DNA of 64,000 nt from CAZRCG01 sp964598565 (GTDB lineage: Bacteria > Bdellovibrionota > UBA2394): positions 503,798 to 567,797 of the forward strand of contig CAZRCG010000001.1 of the NCBI GenBank assembly GCA_964598565.1. The letters are read 5' to 3'. Shown piece by piece: positions 61,028 through 64,000 of this stretch. How positions within the stretch are numbered: position 1 is the stretch's first letter; the number at the start of each line of letters is the position of its first letter. A model generated the notes under the pieces. That model saw nothing but the letters and a program-made list of their open reading frames with translations, did not search any database and was not told where the DNA came from. The position numbers were made by a program, and so were the translations under genes.

Positions 61028-63289
61028 ATGCAAAACCGAGCTTTAAAAATTTCCCTATTTCTAGTCTGTGGCTGGTTCCAAAGTGCTCAAGCATCGAAGC
61101 TTTGTATCTATGAACTTATCCAGATTGGAAGATATCAAACTGTAAGCCAGGCGCACCTTACCTATGATTCTCGGAAAATTTTTATGGATCCACGCGACAC
61201 AGAAACCGTAGCTGCGGTCGGATTAAGTTTGGTTCGACCAGGTGATCACGTTTTGGATTTAGGATCTGGCAGTGGCATCCCCACACAATCCTATGTACTT
61301 CAGGGAGGTGCTGGGTATGCGGTCGGACTCGATGTTTCTCCCGAAGGGATTCAGCATGCTCAAAGTAAATACGGCTCCGAAAATTTAGTCTTTGCACTTG
61401 GAGACTATACTCAACTCACACCTCAGCAAATTATTGACCGACACTTTCATGGCAAAGCTCCAGACGTCGTCGTTAGTAACCCGCCCTACGTACCAAGTGT
61501 TGGCGTGGGGGAAGGTCTTCTTCGCACGATCAATGGTGGCCCAGACGGCCTTCGATTTATTCGACGTGTGATTGAAATTGGAGCGGCTACAAAAGCGCGC
61601 TTGGGTTTTATTACCGGCAGTTATTCTTCGCCGGTGGATGCTTTTCAGATTCTTAAATCGAAAGGCTACAGAGTTACTGGTCTCACTTTTTCAGTCCTTC
61701 CATTCGGAGATTTTTCAGAGACTAACCGCGAACAAATTCTTCGGCTTGAGTCTCAAGGCAAGGCATATCTTCTTAGAGATGTAGTTCTAGGAAAACTTGC
61801 ATATGTCGCTATTGGAGTTACCGCTGAGATACAAAAACCAGGTGAGAAAGATTTAATCTCTGAAGCCGAGTTTTCAAAATTGCTCGAGTCAATTACAAAG
61901 GCGAAGACTTTCCAGCTCGAAACCTTACCAAAATATCCAACACTGCCTGTCCGAGTTCTCATTCTTGGTGAAACCCCTGAGGCGACGGCTCATCGAAACG
62001 GAAATGGTGTTAATCAGGTTAATCTCACCGAAGTACCGTGGAGTTCTGAGGGATTTTTAGATGGAATGAAAAATCTTGGTTTGATTCTTAACAATCTTTC
62101 AGACAATCAAACTGCCTATCAACGTCTTCAACGCGATCACGCCTTTAACTGGAAAGATGAAGATATGTGGCCAGTGCTCTATCGAATGATGGAGCCTTAC
62201 TATAGAAACTCTTCAGAATTTCGGGAACTAGTCTCTCTTATCATGTTGAAAGCCTCACGTCCTGAACTCACTCAAGAAGAACACCGACGAATTATTAGAC
62301 AGTGGGCCAAAGTTTATACTCCCGACATCGAATGGCTGTGGCCGGAGGAAGTTGCCGAACGCTTGAAAAATCTTTCGAAAGACGATCCTGTTTTAGCAAC
62401 AGGGCAAGATTTTGCCGTGCACCCTGAATCTAGAATTCTCAGCCCTGATCAAATTTTTGCAAGAGGAGTCGGAGACTTTCAAGTTGTTCCTGAATCTGGG
62501 ATTCTGGATGACTATCAATATTTCAAAATGGTTCAGAGAGGCGCATTCCCGCTTATCGACCATCACAATCTCATCACGCATTTCACTTTACTGTTAGACC
62601 ATCGACTTGTGGGAATATCGAAACAACTTGCCACCCTCTACGTAGACAATATGAAAATTTTGCACGCAATCAAGACTGGAACTTTTAAAAATCCTGGAAA
62701 TGAGCATCGAGCTGACCTTATTAGACGAATTACTCGACGACTTGAAAACATCGTTCGCATTTGGCACGGCTTTCAAGAGCGTAGGTTTGTTTTTGTTAAA
62801 GGCAACATACACTCAAAGCCAGAGCTAGCTGTCTTAGGCGGTACTCCGGCGACGCGACTTTTCTGGGCCCATCCAAATATGCCTCCTGATGAGATCGTCG
62901 ACCTTATTACTGATCTGAATTATTTTTCTGCCTTAGATCACTCGAACATTTTTGAACCTCTCGATTCGATAGTGAACGCAGCTAATTATCCCCAAAAAGA
63001 ACATAATGCTGTCGTCAGCGCTGCTGAAAAAATTGGAATTTCAGATCAAGATGGAACCTTAGGCTGGCGGCAGATTCGAGACCAATTTGTTGCTTCTTAT
63101 CCTGCATCGACTTCTTCAACGTTCGACCACGCTGAATTTCTTAAGCGGATGAAGGATTGGGAAACCCGTCTTGCTGGTAACGATCGATTAGCTAAGTTCC
63201 TGGACGATGAAAATCAATTCCGCTTTTGGGTGGCTTATATGAATTTGATCGAGGCTAAAACGGCTAGCGATTCCACGCTTATGAAGTAA
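61028..63289 (+). CDS. Exported protein with NPPY-type SAM methyltransferase domain
   Basis: 753 residues. MQNRALKISLFLVCGWFQSAQA-SK is a short signal peptide. Residues about 70-200 are a Rossmann methyltransferase: HVLDLGSGSGIPTQS (motif I, D77), GYAVGLDVS (motif II), VVVSNPPYVPSVG (NPPY at 151-154, as in PrmC/HemK-type N-methyltransferases). About 450 residues of helix-rich sequence with no recognised domain follow. NPPY enzymes normally methylate protein glutamine or adenine in the cytoplasm, so a signal peptide is odd. It lies in the tRNA-Ser element, so it is probably acquired cargo. Confidence 0.8.
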   Translation: MQNRALKISLFLVCGWFQSAQASKLCIYELIQIGRYQTVSQAHLTYDSRKIFMDPRDTETVAAVGLSLVRPGDHVLDLGSGSGIPTQSYVLQGGAGYAVGLDVSPEGIQHAQSKYGSENLVFALGDYTQLTPQQIIDRHFHGKAPDVVVSNPPYVPSVGVGEGLLRTINGGPDGLRFIRRVIEIGAATKARLGFITGSYSSPVDAFQILKSKGYRVTGLTFSVLPFGDFSETNREQILRLESQGKAYLLRDVVLGKLAYVAIGVTAEIQKPGEKDLISEAEFSKLLESITKAKTFQLETLPKYPTLPVRVLILGETPEATAHRNGNGVNQVNLTEVPWSSEGFLDGMKNLGLILNNLSDNQTAYQRLQRDHAFNWKDEDMWPVLYRMMEPYYRNSSEFRELVSLIMLKASRPELTQEEHRRIIRQWAKVYTPDIEWLWPEEVAERLKNLSKDDPVLATGQDFAVHPESRILSPDQIFARGVGDFQVVPESGILDDYQYFKMVQRGAFPLIDHHNLITHFTLLLDHRLVGISKQLATLYVDNMKILHAIKTGTFKNPGNEHRADLIRRITRRLENIVRIWHGFQERRFVFVKGNIHSKPELAVLGGTPATRLFWAHPNMPPDEIVDLITDLNYFSALDHSNIFEPLDSIVNAANYPQKEHNAVVSAAEKIGISDQDGTLGWRQIRDQFVASYPASTSSTFDHAEFLKRMKDWETRLAGNDRLAKFLDDENQFRFWVAYMNLIEAKTASDSTLMK

Positions 63290-63310
63290 CGACCACACCT
63301 GGAAGCCTTC

Positions 63311-63502
63311 TTACGGAGGATTTTCTTTAAAAAGTTCGATGTACCTAGCGCGAAAATTTCTAGGTTTCTCACCAGCCCATGTCCAGTAACCCGCAGCTGA
63401 TCGTATTTTATCAATCGTGATAATTTGAAGATCTAACAAAAGTTTCAATAAATCTAACGTGCCATAGACTTTGATTTCAAACTCCATTGCCAGCTTTTCC
63501 AT
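63311..63502 (-). pseudogene. C-terminal fragment of a PIN/DUF3368-like toxin
   Basis: 63 residues. VYGTLDLLKLLLDLQIITIDKIRSAAGYW resembles the C-terminal part of DUF3368/PIN-type VapC-like proteins (pattern GTL-x-LL-x-x-K-x-x-G-x-I...L-x-x-x-G). The N-terminal half with the first catalytic aspartate is absent. Interpreted as a remnant of a toxin-antitoxin pair in the element. The assignment is moderate. Confidence 0.4.
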
Positions 63503-63963
63503 ATCCTGTCAGGAAAAAGACGAAGCCCTCGGTACCAAAAAGAGAATCGGCATTCTTATCCATCGAAGAAATCAAGTGCCTCTTAACAGCTACAGTAAAC
63601 ACAAGTATCGAGAGCGCCGTTCTTCTTCAAATTTATCTAGGTTTGAGAGTTGGAGAAGTGCAGGCGTTGAAATGGGATGATCTTGATTTATCCAACAATC
63701 AACTTCTCATTCGAGGTACGTATGTTCGAAAAGAAAAAAGATTTAAAGATATTCCCAAAGGAGGAAAAGAACATTGGGTCGCCTTACCCATCGAGCTAAG
63801 AGAATATCTAGAACTTCTTAAGAATCGATCCGGAAGCGAATACATTGTTGGGTCGGGACCAGGAGAGTTTATGGACTATCATGCTTATAATTCAGCCCTG
63901 AAAAGAGCCTGTAAAAAAGCAGGGGTGAAATCCATTGGGTCTCACGGCGCGCTTGGCCCCTGA
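63487..63963 (+). pseudogene. Tyrosine recombinase fragment, truncated at both ends
   Basis: 158 residues. LQIYLGLRVGEVQALKWDDLDL carries the first catalytic Arg of phage-type integrases, VRKEKRFKDIPKGGKEHWVALP is the beta-hairpin with the catalytic Lys, and YNSALKRACKKAGVKSIGSHG leads into where HGLRHT...Y should follow. Instead the frame ends in ALGP-stop. The N-terminal arm-binding and core-binding domains are also missing; the upstream DNA encodes the PIN fragment on the other strand. It is the likely, now broken, integrase of the tRNA-Ser element. Confidence 0.75.
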
Positions 63964-63972
63964 TTTGGGCCA
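63954..63972. repeat. Hairpin at the break in the recombinase gene
   Basis: TGGCCC (63954-63959) pairs perfectly with GGGCCA (63967-63972) over a seven-base loop. It begins about ten bases after similarity to the integrase family stops, so it may mark the end of an inserted element or a recombination joint. Confidence 0.45.
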
Positions 63973-64000
63973 GGAGGAAGCGGAATTCTACTGCGATAGT

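Noticed and set aside
1..64000. CRISPR array
   Set aside because: No regularly spaced repeats were seen anywhere in the window; the only tandem repeats are the short coding and intergenic ones listed.

Overview
The window comes from a Gram-negative bacterium. It carries an outer-membrane capsule/O-antigen type locus, beta-barrel and lipoprotein genes, and many exported proteins of unknown function. Tightly packed genes with GTG and TTG starts, very large exported proteins and a queuosine/methyl-cycle core suggest a Bdellovibrionota or other deltaproteobacteria-like lineage. That is inference: there is no rRNA or complete tRNA here to settle it.

Layout. (a) 1-8150, minus strand: two giant exported proteins. 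The 1670-residue one joins an M48-type zinc-peptidase N-terminus to a C-terminal UbiB/ABC1-like atypical kinase core. The other runs off the left edge. A fragment of an XRE-type antitoxin follows. (b) 8162-16398: a Wzi-like barrel protein, miaE, a glycosyltransferase, an Nfu iron-sulfur carrier, queC-queD-queE for the queuosine precursor preQ0, a methyltransferase and a YpdA-like flavoprotein. (c) 16505-41916: a polysaccharide locus of about 25 kb. It makes dTDP-rhamnose (rfbBACD), GDP-6-deoxysugars (gmd, fcl, a DegT aminotransferase) and UDP-uronic acids (ugd, a UDP-GlcA epimerase). It also holds an initiating phosphoglycosyl transferase, about seven glycosyltransferases, four methyltransferases, a Wzx flippase, a Wzy-like polymerase, a Wzz-like chain-length protein and an SLBB export protein, so a Wzx/Wzy-type pathway is likely. 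(d) 41838-54551: housekeeping genes (trxB, ferredoxin, uppP, PilZ, J-domain, epimerase, maf, yggS, nadK, PP2C phosphatase, rapZ, metK, ahcY). uppP recycles the lipid carrier used by the polysaccharide pathway. metK and ahcY make SAM and remove SAH for the many methyltransferases. (e) 54621-60596: exported proteins (VWA lipoprotein, HtrA-like protease with PDZ, several unknowns) and a response-regulator remnant. (f) 60672-64000: the edge of an integrated element. The 3' half of a tRNA-Ser(GGA) gene lies at 60672-60735 without its 5' half, followed by an exported NPPY-type methyltransferase of 753 residues, a PIN-like remnant and a tyrosine-recombinase fragment.

The most unusual items are the exported peptidase/UbiB-like kinase fusion and the exported methyltransferase beside the tRNA-Ser attachment site. 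Both are catalytic folds that need ATP or SAM, yet both carry N-terminal signal sequences. This suggests they act outside the producing cell or in a compartment where those cofactors are available. Several structured intergenic RNAs or repeats (before metK, between metK and ahcY, before the gene at 47039) are also worth checking.
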